Assembly: GCA_001586965.3 (NCBI GenBank)
Contig: LUCW03000143.1
Span: 107,501 to 140,221, forward strand
Source of the DNA: Sphaeroforma sirkka
Taxonomy: Eukaryota > Opisthokonta > Ichthyosporea > Ichthyophonida
Length of the DNA stretch: 32,721 nt
Reading direction: 5' to 3'
Below, one piece after another: positions 9,295 through 20,005 of the stretch. The number at the start of each line of letters is the position of its first letter. The first letter of the stretch is position 1. Below the pieces are notes generated by a model. That model was not told where the DNA came from. It saw only the letters and a list, made by a program, of their open reading frames with translations, and made no database searches. The position numbers and the translations under genes are program-made.

Positions 9295-12251
9295 ACTCTA
9301 GGCACTGAGTGATCCGCTGACAATGGGTGAATCAGTATAGACGGAGATGAGTAAGTATGCAGTGTATCATGGTTTGTGCGCACACTCAAATCTGCAAAGG
9401 GCGGCTTAATTTGGTTGAACAGTCAACGTAGATTGTGTCAAAATTGATACACAGTATACAGATAATATAGCCAAGTGTGAGTAAATACTTGACGACACCT
9501 TCGCATCCTGCAGCCAAAAGACTGCACAGAATGCAAGAGATTGATAGGAAAAGTATTTGCAAATAGTGTTGCAAAAATTTGGCAATAGGTACAGATCGAC
9601 CATAATTTACCCAATTCAAGAACGCACAACAATAACGATACTAGAGGTAGGTGCCAACACCATCATAGTCAGTTGTATTATGCTGAACTAGCACTCAGCC
9701 TTTGAAGAGTGTGGTAGTCACACCTAGTAGCAATAGATGGCTCAAGGTTGTTCAACTGTTCAATGTTTCACTACGACCTCATCACAGTATACGAAAACCC
9801 TCAACTGTCTCATAGTCAGATAGCAGCTTACAATCACAAAACTATAAAAATGCATTGGAGATTGCTGCAATTGGTGTAAGATACACCTCTCATGAGCACT
9901 CAATACAGTATATGTTTCATAGGCACAGTGACAGTCACCTCTGAATGTGATTCCTCCGCAGCCATACGTGATCCTTTTGCGTAGTTGTAATGAATTCTAA
10001 CAACCACATATAAAAGCCATCAGGTTATAGAACAAACTTGAATGTCAAAAACAATAAAGACGACAAGGGTTCACGGTAATACCGATTTGGCTTCGCAACA
10101 CTGAATAACCCAGCTACATCCGTATATTTGCTTAGTAGTATAGAAGAAACGCTTCAACGTACAGAGATTGTGACGACAGATTAGCAGAACTCGAGCTTCA
10201 CTCCATTGCGGTATTGCGGAGCCCAAACATTTAAAATTATGTTCTTTCAGTGGCGTTAAACACTATCGTAATGTAGTTGGCGGACACAATACACATCACA
10301 TATGTGCGTTACAAGTGACCACATCTCATATTTTCCTGTCGCAGTCGCATCAGACGAAAAGACTTGAAATATGGAGAAGCGACTACCTCAACGAGAAGAC
10401 CCCAATGTGACAATACCTGCGCTTGTCAGTCCTCGCTTTGTTGAATCGCTTCCCGTAAATGTTGTTTAATCTCATCACTTGTACACCAATCCAGTGGAGA
10501 TCTTCCTGTCTGTTGATAATACATGATAGAAAAACCGAACTGTCAGAATAGAAGATGTAGTAATTCGCACATTGGGGAATTGTAAGATAATCACTGTATC
10601 CGCAATAGGTTATTTGTACGTCAGACGCACATATGTCCAGATTCACACACTCCGATTACAACAGTCATTCCCATTTGAACAGCGGGATGAAACCAGCGGC
10701 TCCTGGGCATGACCCACGATCCCCAGCAGCAAGTGTTATGGTTGCAACGCAATACCATGGCGTATAATCTCAATATGACAGCCGGCTAGTTGCCAGTGAA
10801 CAATGAGGCAACACATTTGGCATTCGATTGGAAAAAAAATATTGAGAGATGTTGCACATGGCATGCTTGTGCAATCGCACATGTCGGAAGAGGCTGCCAC
10901 AACTTCGCCAGTGACAACCAGCCAACGACGAGAAACGCACGTATCAGTTCACAAATACTTTAATACTCCACTGCACGCACTGAACTATCGATTGTCTTCA
11001 CAACAAATTAAAATAATTAATTTTCCGGAATAAAAGGGCCAATCTATTGCATTTCGCAGGCATATATTTACTACTGCAAACCAAGAGTGATCTGCTCTTA
11101 GCTGCAATTTGATCGCGAAAGCTAACTCTTGCAATAACGTGCTTATCCACAATGTGCGATAGAGCTTAAATTCGAATACAATAGTACAGCCGCACTGGAC
11201 GATCCATCATACCATAGTCTTGCACGTACCATATAACATTCTCAGAAAAATACGAATATTTTTATACGGAATAGAGAAACCAGGTCAGTATGTCATAAAA
11301 AACCAGAACAAATGCCAAAAGTGCATTGAGTCTTTCTAATTGGCACTGCCAGAGGAGCCCATTTATTACGCCGCTACTGATACAACACAATACCATCCAG
11401 CGTCAAATATGCGTGAGGCAGAGTTTTTTCATATAGCACTCAAGGGATATCGCTATGCCCGCAACATAGCAGAATCAATAGAGAACCATGCATTACATAT
11501 ACACACAAACGAACAAACCAATCGATAATCAAGCGAACAAGCCAAAAAAAAAAAACGCACGAATAAGTGAACAAAAACTCCTTCAAACAAACAATAAAAA
11601 AACCCAACCCGCTGACATGCGAGGAATTTAATAAATAAATAAAAATGATGCAGGTCGAATATCATGTAAATGAGCACTACATATCTATCTGTAACGCGGA
11701 TGTAAATACGCTATTTGTCATTCCGACCTCATTGTATGGCTCACTGTATGAGTGTATATGAAGTATCGAGTTAACCACACCAGAGAGTTTGCTGAATTGA
11801 CCCAGGCGTGACAGCTCAGATTGTAGCAAACCTCTCTCATATCAATCTCAGCATTGTACATCATGACAGATAGATCCATCACATAAACGACACTACCTTT
11901 CTGTTGGACGCATCAAGTCTTAAAAACATACCCATGTGTTTCAAATAAATCTTAAAGTCAGACGTATCTTGTCAAACGTTGCTACAACTCAAAGAAGATG
12001 TGCAATACAACTCTGATCCTAAGCCATGCGACAGGATATATAAATTTAATCAGCAAATAGTACATAGAATACGAGGAAATAGACTGCGACACGCGTATAA
12101 CTGCAAGTTACGAAAATCACAGACCTTCCATGATAACTTGCAACATCATGGACGCAAACATATGCACACTCACGACAATTTACAAATCAGACAATGACTC
12201 ATAGAACCATGCACGCAGTGTGTGTGTGGTGCTTGATAACCTCTTACATAC

Positions 12252-12350
12252 GCTATCTTTGGCCTTTACGTTAGCATTCCTCTCCAACAGCAGCTGCGCC
12301 ACTTCTTTGTGTTCATTAACACAAGCAGTATGCAGTGGCGTCCACCCGAA
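12252..12350 (-). CDS. Ankyrin-repeat exon, single 33-residue repeat, in the inverted arm
   Basis: On the minus strand the acceptor CTTCACTCCGTCAG precedes a 99-bp open exon beginning TTCGGGTGGACGCCACTGCA, and the donor GTATGTAAG follows. The translation is one complete ankyrin repeat (FGWTPLHTACVNEHKEVAQ..., ending NANVKAKDS) with the TPLH signature and a typical helix pair. It is phase 0 at both ends. Frame, splice sites and length are intact although the flanking intron copies have diverged. No first exon or promoter is visible for it on this strand. The nearest upstream minus-strand gene is the PRA1-family gene. It may be a silent cassette, a duplicate pseudogene exon, or a downstream exon of an unrecognised transcript. 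Confidence 0.8.
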
Positions 12351-13054
12351 CTGACGGAGTGAAGAAACAAACAGTCATGCACTGTGAGAACCACATCACT
12401 GCTGTTACGTAGGCATTTGTGCACCCACCACAACACCCGCCATCGCAACAGATGATATGGATACAGTGAGGAATACACAGATAGCCCGTGATATACAGAC
12501 CCGTCACTTTGCTACAACATATCAGTATTGGTCTATAGCACAAACCTTATCGCAGTCAGTTAGACTATCTTCTCGCAGGCAAATGCTTAAAAACTGAATG
12601 GTAGCGACCCTCATATAGTTCTATATTCAAGTAGGTCGTTTAAATATAAACAAATGGCGGAGACGTACACCTGACATCCCGTGTGAGTTCATAATGTGTG
12701 ATTCGAGTACGAAAGCACAGCGGCGCTCCTTGACAACTCATCAGACTATATTGTATTGCACAGACCATATGACTACTTATGAATACAACGAATGTTTATA
12801 CGCAATTGAAACACATGATCAGTCTCTTGCAAAGGAACACTTAATAACCAACAAACGTCACTGCACATTTTAAATTTGGCACTGCTCAATGCGCTCAATT
12901 AACACACCACAAACAATACCACACACGGACATTCATAATAACCTTACAGAATGTAGAACTTCTCCAAATAACACTAAAGAAACATCGCTAGGCAGCCTGC
13001 ACAACCGTATCAATCGAGAACCAGGTACGTGGTATGCAAACAAGCAAACGATAA

Positions 13055-14065
13055 CAATCAGTACAGTGGTCCACCCATATAGTCAAGTGTTGGCGTTAAT
13101 TGATACATTAACCTGCGACAATACATTTATGGATAATCCAGAGGAGGGGGCTCTGTACTCAAAAAGTGGAATGGAGTTACCCGTAATATCGGGGGTACTC
13201 CGAAGGAGGGAGGGTGATATTTATCCCCTATGATGATTGTGTAGTTACATAGAAGTTTATTGGGAAGGGGTAGAGTTCTTTACTACAGTAGTACGTGGGG
13301 GTGGAACAGAAAGATAATCAGTCGGAATTTATCCAGATACCCCTCTATAAGTATATCCATGCTTTTTTAAATAACTAGTATTTTCTACTTATAGATATTC
13401 CTATCGTCAATTCTGTGAGACCTTTTAGGCATATTCTCTAGTTAACCTTTTTGGAAATGAAGATATATTATACATCCCATCTTAACTTAATTTCGATCGT
13501 AATCTGCATTTAATCATATGACCAATGGATCTTTTAGTTACCTCCGGTCACTATTGATAGGTGAGACAGAGTTATATACCATGTACCTCTCTTAGAATAA
13601 AGTGAGTAATCTTGGTGTAGTAGTTGAGGTCTATAGGGGTACATGAGTATATATATCTGTGTACCTCTAGTCTAGGGATGCCCCCCCGTGTAATGGGGGG
13701 TGTCCCGTGGGGATAAGTGGAGTAGGGATGTAGACCTATCAACATGAATATTATCTTATCTCATAGAATATCTTCTTACATGCTTGCGGATATGCGAGTA
13801 TCAGTTAATAAAAGTATTCAGGTGTGAGTAGAAAGTATCTATTGACTACGAGTAGAAGGTGGCCCTAGTGTACAGCTATCTGTGTGTCTAGGGTAGACAT
13901 GAGTTCTGACCATCTTTAGAGGTATGAGGATACTAAGGGGAAAGGGTGTTGGGATGCATGGAAAAATAGGATAATTCTTATACGTCTACTAATTCAGTTA
14001 GAATAAATCTAACAGAAGAGATGGGGGTGGGGGTTGTACTTGCCTGGAATATTCACCCCATTGAC
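13055..14065. other. Organelle-like GC-cluster insert within the left arm
   Basis: Homology to the right arm stops near 13052 and intron-like CAAA-rich DNA resumes near 14065. Between them lie GC-rich runs and clusters (GAGGAGGGGGCTCTGTACTC, GGGGGTACTCCGAAGGAGGG, GCCCCCCCGTGTAATGGGGGG) in AT-rich DNA, as at 5840-9294. No gene is recognised. An open frame at 12889-13233 crosses the junction and has no protein-like character. Confidence 0.45.
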
Positions 14066-14918
14066 GTATCGACGAACAACAACAAGGAAATATAAACAAT
14101 CACACGACAAACGACAATCAATAGGAAAATGATCAAACAAACCAACGAATGAATATACTAACCAAAAAAAAAACAACGCGCGGAACAACTAGCTGAGCGA
14201 CCACACTAACAAATGAACATAAAAAAAATACGAAACCACAGATAAACAAGTAAACTTATTAAAGAGCAAATAGTGGAGTTCATATGCCATGCGAATACGT
14301 GGTGCAAGACCTATATATAACGCGAATTTACTAAAGCTTTTTGTCATATGACCTTCAGTGTTCTTCGATTGCCGTGTAGACACATCGGCCGAGATTTAAA
14401 CCAGACACACCACGAGTTCGAGGCATTGACTCAAGCGTGACATCTCAAACATGTGAACATCAGCAATACACACCATCATAACATTCAGAATCATCATACA
14501 AATGATACGACCTTTATGTGGAACGCATGTTTCCAAACAAGTCTAGCACACTCACATTTGTATTTAAACTAGATATTAAAGACAAACATATACCTTCAAA
14601 CGTTGCTACACTACTAAACGATGTGTCATATAACTCTGATTTAGAAATAGGTACAGAAATGAACAAGCCTTGCGTCACGGCACATAAAGCCAATCAACAA
14701 ACAATATAAATATATATATATATATATAAACGCAAAAAGTGACTGCGATACGAGTACGAGTTTAAAATACCTGAAGTTAAGAAAATTATCGACCTTGAAT
14801 GACAACATGCAACATCATGTACCCAAATGTATGTATACTCACGACAATTGACAAATCAGACAATGGCTCCTAGAACCATCCATACAGTGTGTGTGGTTCT
14901 TCATAACCTCTTACATAC

Positions 14919-15017
14919 GCTGTCTTTGGCCTCTACGCTGGCATTCCTCTCCAACAGCCGCTGTACCTTTACTTTGTCACCATTTGCACAAGCACTATGC
15001 AGCGGCGTCCATCCATC
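14919..15017 (-). CDS. Ankyrin-repeat exon, single 33-residue repeat, in the inverted arm
   Basis: On the minus strand the acceptor CTTCACTCCGTCAG is followed by a 99-bp exon (GATGGATGGACGCCGCTGCA...) and the donor GTATGTAAG. It encodes one ankyrin repeat, DGWTPLHSACANGDKVKVQ..., ending NASVEAKDS, phase 0 to phase 0, with no stop. It lies 2,667 bp upstream (on the minus strand) of the exon at 12252-12350, the same spacing as between exons of the plus-strand gene. It differs from the plus-strand exons mainly at repeat positions 1-3, 8, 11-14 and 24. Status as an expressed exon is unproven. Confidence 0.8.
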
Positions 15018-16520
15018 CTGACGGAGTGAAGAAATGAACAATAGTGCACTGTGAGAACCACATCACTGCTATTGCGTATGTAGTGGTGCACCAACCAAAA
15101 CACCCGCCATCGCAACTGATAACAGGGTACAGTTAGCAATACACAAATGGCGCTGCGCTTACAGATAAACAGTGAATACCATAACTACACTACACCAATA
15201 GCAATGCCATACTGACTTTATATATAAGTGTGCCTACGAAGCCACTGAAAATGAAAACAATCAAACAGGCTAGCTAACTAAATTTCAACCATAAAAAATA
15301 AACGAACGAACATAGTAGTATACAAGCGAACGCATGAACAAACACAACAACAAATAAATTGACCTGCAGACGAACCAACACTGCGACACATGTAGTCAAT
15401 GTACAATACCGTCACAGACCACTGTAATAACGAACTTAATACAATATGGCTTCGGCAAAGAACCAACTCGAAAAAGCATATTTTGAATCGTATCTTCTTT
15501 GCACACAATCAAAACTCACTCTGTAGGTATAAATAGATAGCAATCGAGTATTCTCACATCACACGCTATATAAGTACTTTACAGACTCCTTTGAAAAAAA
15601 AACCGACTGTGGCTGTACTATCATTTTCAATATTTGCGAGTGCCGAATCAACCCATGCATGCTTATATGGAGTATAAGTGTGTTGTGACAGAATAAAACA
15701 TACACAACGCTTAGGTAAATTCTAACCCTTGTGTTACTGCCGAAAAGCCATACACGGACGATAATTGGCACAGGGCTACAAACATATCACAGCAGTGTAG
15801 GAGATACGACAATCACGCTGCGCTGTCATACGACTCACCCCAGAGAGCCATATCGACAGATAAGCAAAAACTAAAAATGAGCGAACCTCGTATAGTCGTA
15901 CATTCAAGTAGGTCATGTACGTGTCATTAAATTTCGAAGACGCACACCTAGCATAACGTGTTTGTTCAGAATGTGTGATTCGAGTACGGACAACTGCACT
16001 CCGGCAACTCATCTTACTATTGTATTGCACTGACCATACGACTACTTATAAATTCTACGAATGCTGATGCGCAATAGTAAAACATGATCAGTCTATTTCA
16101 AAGGAACACTCAAGAACATACAAACGTCATCGCTCGTTTCAAATTGGCACTACACAATGTACTCAATTAACACACCACAATTAATACCACACACGACCAT
16201 CTAGTATAACATTTACAGAATGCAGATTTTGTCTATTTGACATTCAAGGATCATAACTGGGCAGCTAGCATAGCCGTATTAATCGAGAACCATGCACGTG
16301 ATAGGCAAACAAACAAACAACAAACTGACGAAACAACGAACAAAAAGATTATATACAAAAGGACAAACAACAAATGACAAACAGCAATAAAACGACTGAT
16401 AAACAAACAGACAAAAAAATGTTTGGACAAACAAGCGAACAAACAAACAAACAAACAAACAAACGTACGAAGAAGTACACGAACACACTGACACACAAAC
16501 ATACAAACACACAAAAACAA

Positions 16521-16855
16521 CTGTCAGGAGTTGATGTATTAGAGGCCGTCTGCACTCGAGACAGGGATTGCGGGATGTAAGATGCAGTTGTTGAAAGGGT
16601 TTTAGGATGATGTGTGCGAGAACTACTTATGAAACATACAACCGGAAGAGTTGACATTGGGTCTTCCATGGGATTGGTCTCCTTGGTCCCCCACAGCTCA
16701 TTCCAGAACGACGCTACATTGGCGTGCACAGGCCTTTTGTGAAAGGTCGCGTGCAGCAACGTCAGCATCAGCAACAGCAGAATCACCTTGAAGAAGGTCT
16801 CACCGCCAAAGACCAGCAGCAGAAACAGAGTCACCACCACCAGCAACAGCCCCGC
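16521..16855 (-). CDS. PRA1-family protein, third recognised exon (3' boundary uncertain)
   Basis: On the minus strand the acceptor CTTGGCCTTAG precedes GCGGGGCTGTTG, phase 0, matching the phase of the previous exon. It encodes two adjacent hydrophobic helices (LLLVVVTLFLLLVFGGETFF, then KVILLLLMLTLLHATF) followed by HKRPVHANVASFWNELW. This hydrophobic pair ending in LLHA(T/A)F is the second half of a PRA1 (prenylated Rab acceptor, Yip3) domain. Downstream the frame has no stop until it has crossed a CAAA/TTTG microsatellite, so the exon probably ends or splices near 16521-16600. No convincing donor or stop was found. Confidence 0.65.
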
Positions 16856-17133
16856 CTAAGGCCAAGGGATGAGAACATGAGAACGGGTGTGCGTGAGGGG
16901 GGGCGTGAGCTTGGTGTCATGTACGATGGTGTGTAACACGAACACGTGTGGTGGTACACTACTTCCGCCACTGCAGACACAAACACAGGCTACCGCAGGT
17001 GCTCTCTGAAACCACATACGTAGCCTGCCCTTACAAACACGCTACATAGAAACTGGAACAACACATGATAGCGGAAGAATTGGGCGTGCGAGATGTCACC
17101 AGAGCACACCCACACGCATAACAACATACACAC

Positions 17134-17336
17134 CTGCGGTCGGTCTAGGTGTAACTCGCCTATACATATCTCTGGCTGAGACTTGATCCGTCGCAAGGCG
17201 AAGAAAAACAACGCGTAGATGATATAGAAAATGGGGCTCGATAGCGCGGCAATAACTATGATGAAGAGCCCTATGTATGTGTAGTTGCCACGGTAGTAAC
17301 CCAGATTCATGTATGACCGCTCCAACCAATAATCGT
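17134..17336 (-). CDS. PRA1-family protein, second recognised exon
   Basis: On the minus strand the acceptor AACACCCTTTCAG leads into ACGATTATTGG. With the single base left by the previous exon this completes an Asn codon, so phase is kept. The product reads ERSYMNLGYYRGNYTYIGLF, a long hydrophobic pair (IIVIAALSSPIFYIIYALFF), then a basic turn and ELHLDRPQ at donor CCGCAG|GTGTGT. The pattern 'NL.Y(F/Y)R.NY' followed by two hydrophobic segments is the core of the PRA1 family. These are small four-segment membrane proteins of ER/Golgi and endosomes that bind prenylated Rab GTPases and act in vesicle traffic. An alternative acceptor at 17380 would also be open but breaks the phase. Confidence 0.75.
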
Positions 17337-17870
17337 CTGAAAGGGTGTTACAGTATGTACAGTGGTAAGAGAATGTCGACTAAACGGATGGTCTCAGTTG
17401 TTTTGTTCTTTTGATACATATGCACAGACTTCCGGAGATATACAACTTTATAAGAGTGCCGATATCAATGTGATCGCTGTATAGGGTTTAGGTTAGGGTT
17501 TAAAGCTAAAACCCTAGTGCATAGAATGTTATGTGACGGTGAAGAGAAAACATGATTTCACCTCACGAGCAAACAAGACAACAGTGGAATAATCCAAGAT
17601 GTCATAAACATACAATGCCAAAAGAAAAGAATGGCTATCAAATATGCATGACATGGAAACCTGGCAATAACTAATAGAAGGGATATAGCACAAGTGTATC
17701 ATACACATAGAGCACATACAAATATGAAAATAGATACATACATAAATACATGCATCCATCGAACCATACATCAATACATCTATACATCCTAGCATAAATA
17801 CATACATACATACATACACACATACATGAATGCATACATGATCACACGCATGCATACATTTATGCATAAT

Positions 17871-17944
<74 letters not shown>

Positions 17945-17962
17945 TTATTATATATTAGTATT

Positions 17963-17993
<31 letters not shown>

Positions 17994-18413
17994 GTGTGTG
18001 TGTGTGTGTCCGTGGGAGTGCGTGTCTGTGACTTTATATTTCTATGTATAAATGAAAATACAAATTTTTCCTAATGTTTCGATAATATAAACAAGTCTAA
18101 ATATGTGTATGTACATAGTAATATATATATATATATATATTATAAATAATACACTGATAAATATATTCTCATATATCTATACCGATAGGAATATGATTTC
18201 GTATGCGCATGTAAATGTATACATTTAAATATACAGATGCGTTCGTGAAAGCGCTAGTAGTTTTGCACGTGTACATGCCATTATATTTGCAATCAACTTG
18301 ACGCGAATACAGTGTACACACAATAGGTACATAATACGAACAGTACTATACTCCGAAAGATCGCTCTCAGTACAACTAAGACCCTACACAACATATGCAT
18401 TGTGGTGACTTAC
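17337..18413 (-). other. Intron of the PRA1-family gene with microsatellites
   Basis: The intron is about 1.08 kb, with donor GTAAGT at 18413 and acceptor TTTCAG at 17337. It contains CATA/CATG tetranucleotide runs (17730-17860), long (TA)n tracts (17877-17937, 17960-17990, 18120-18141), a (TG)n run (17995-18009) and a telomere-like TTTAGGTTAGGGTTTAAAGCTAAAACCCT at 17483-17513. The cysteine-rich frame at 17529-17876 is a translation of the simple repeats. Confidence 0.6.
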
Positions 18414-18537
18414 TGCTATTGGGCCAACTGAAACTGTTGCGGTTGAAAAACTCGTACCAGTCGCTGCACACGGGCAAGGTATTGTCGGGTGCGCTCATGA
18501 CAGATAATAAATTTGTACGAGTATGTGAAGAGTCTAC
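18414..18537 (-). CDS. PRA1-family protein, upstream exon
   Basis: On the minus strand a frame from 18537 reads through MSAPDNTLPVCSDWYEFFNR and NSFSWPNS to a consensus donor AGCA|GTAAGT at 18413. The segment W.EFF....FS.P immediately before the NL.YYR.NY block matches the conserved N-terminal part of the PRA1 domain (PW.EFFD...FS.P). Joining it to the 17336 acceptor keeps phase 1. An in-frame TAG lies just 5' of 18537, so either an intron ends there (weak acceptor GATATAG) or translation starts at the ATG at 18498-18496. I prefer the ATG as start but cannot exclude a further 5' exon. Confidence 0.65.
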
Positions 18538-18930
18538 CTATATCTGCTTCTCCCAAATATTGAAATACGTAGATGTGAACACACACGAGTTTGAATTGGT
18601 GTGTGATATGTACGTATGTGCTATGTGCGATTGGTAATCATCTATATACCTGGTATATACTAATAAAGGTCATAAATGGGATAGGGGTTGTGCTAGTATC
18701 ACCTTTATCAGTACCTTATACCAATACCTTGTGTAGCTTATAATTCTACTACAAAATACCTTATACCCAATCTCACATATATATGCCCACACTCCTACAG
18801 CCCATGAGCTCAACATGTCATAAATACACAACTCACACAAAAGCAAGTTGCAGGCCCTCGCAGCCCACACAGGAGAAGGCAAGCCACTTTAGTGACTTAG
18901 GCATAGCCCTCTCGAAAATTGAACACTAGC
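18538..18930. other. Upstream region of the PRA1-family gene
   Basis: AT-rich sequence with a short direct repeat of ATACCTTATACC-type segments (about 18710-18770). No convincing exon is seen on either strand. Confidence 0.35.
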
Positions 18931-18934
18931 GATT

Positions 18935-19453
18935 TTCTTTCAGCGTAAACTCATAGCCTCGTGTCTAAATTTTAGAAGGCATGGAACAACCGAAAACTAT
19001 TAAAACCCTAAAACCCAAATACTTGAGTAAACAAAAAAGGCCACAAATTGTTCTATCTGGACTTCTTTTCAGCGTAAACTCATAGCCTCGTGTCTAAATT
19101 TTAGAAGGCCATGGAACAACCTGAATACTATTAAAACCCTAAAACCCAAATACTTGAGTAAACAAAAAAGGCCACAAATTGTTCTATCTGGACTTCTTTC
19201 AGCGTAAACTCATAGCCTCGTGTCTAAATTTTAGAAGGCCATGGAACAACCGAATACTATTAAAACCCTAAAACCCAAATACTTGAGTAAACAAAAAAGG
19301 CCACAAATTGTTCTATCTGGACTTCTTTCAGCGTAAACTCATAGCCTCGTGTCTAAATTTTAGAAGGCCATGGAACAACCGAATACTATTAAAACCCTAA
19401 AACCCAAATACTTGAGTAAACAAAAAAGGCCACAAATTGTTCTATCTGGACTA
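18935..19453. repeat. 129-130 bp tandem repeat, four near-identical units
   Basis: Units containing AGCGTAAACTCATAGCCTCG start at 18942, 19071, 19201 and 19330. They differ by only a few bases or 1-bp indels, so the array is young. Every unit carries AAAACCCTAAAACCC, a telomere-like (TTTTAGGG) motif, and a TTCTTTCAG pyrimidine stretch. The array lies between two divergent genes. Confidence 0.95.
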
Positions 19454-19629
19454 AAATATGGAGCCTTGGAGGGCTATGCACTTTCGTGTCGGACAAGTGC
19501 ATCGTCGTAGCCTCGTAGGTTGCGGACTTGCAGTCGTCAAACGTCAACTGTAAACACTGCACACGTCAATTGCAGCACTTCACCCTGTTACAGCGAACCA
19601 CAGCGACGGAATAAGTACTGCGATAGACA

Positions 19630-19745
19630 TTAGACTATATACCCCACTGCAATACACGTTAGACTATACACCCCACTGCAATACACGTTAGACTATACAC
19701 CCCACTGCAATACACGTTAGACTATACTCCCCACTGCAATACATG
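19630..19745. repeat. 29-bp tandem repeat, four units
   Basis: TTAGACTATACACCCCACTG units start at 19630, 19659, 19688 and 19717, with an exact 29-bp period and one or two substitutions. The array ends about 165 bp upstream of the ankyrin-kinase start codon and may form part of its promoter region; that role is inferred from position only. Confidence 0.95.
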
Positions 19746-19909
19746 ATAAAACCTGAAAGCAAGAGCAAGTGGCGAGTGGCTCTTGTTTTTGATAGGCGAA
19801 ACTCATTTCAATACAATATAGCATCGTTGAATGCGCATACTACTCATCAATACGCAGAGTAGAACATTTGCAGACTATAAATTGAGCAGCACGGGTAAAA
19901 CCAGAAGAG

Positions 19910-20005
19910 ATGGCGAATATACATGAAGCTAGCGGAAAAGGAGATGTGGACAGAATCCGAAGATATCTCGCCCAAGGAGTAGATGTCGATGTTACCAAAG
20001 GATGG
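19910..20005 (+). CDS. Ankyrin-repeat protein kinase, exon 1 (start codon)
   Basis: AGAAGAGATGGCG supplies a good start context. The 32 codons read MANIHEASGKGDVDRIRRYL, then AQGVDVDVTKGW, and meet donor TGG|GTAAGT. The sequence is the N-terminal half of an ankyrin array: helix pair, 'G..VD' turn and the KGW that normally precedes TPLH. Phase 0 at the end matches the phase-0 ankyrin exons downstream. The next recognised exon begins REWTPLH, so the join gives a slightly redundant GWREW; an undetected small exon or alternative acceptor may exist. The following intron is about 2.46 kb. The gene appears divergently arranged to the PRA1-family gene. Confidence 0.75.

Larger units (their letters stand above)
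9295..16510 (-). repeat. Left arm of a large diverged inverted repeat (inverted copy of ankyrin-kinase introns and exons)
   Basis: The reverse complement matches the right arm in several long blocks: 9295-11000 with about 28030-29715, 11650-13050 with about 24600-25950, 14400-15200 with about 22300-23100, and 15400-16510 with about 23400-24250. The first block is collinear from the acceptor before exon 5 onward. Differences are frequent (perhaps a quarter of positions in intron sequence, estimated by eye), so the duplication is old. It contains two intact ankyrin exons, CAAA-type microsatellites (11490-11640, 14080-14260, 16290-16500), a (TA)n run at 14705-14730 and an organelle-like insert. 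Apart from the exons I see no coding sequence. Confidence 0.85.

Noticed and set aside
16251..16520. Phe/Val/Cys-rich minus-strand frames
   Set aside because: They are translations of CAAA/TTTG simple repeats, probably intron or 3' flank of the PRA1-family gene.
17529..17876. 115-codon minus-strand frame rich in Cys, Met and Tyr
   Set aside because: It is a translation of CATA/CATG tetranucleotide repeats inside an intron.
18935..19745. CRISPR-like arrays
   Set aside because: The units are plain head-to-tail tandem repeats without unique spacers, in eukaryotic DNA.
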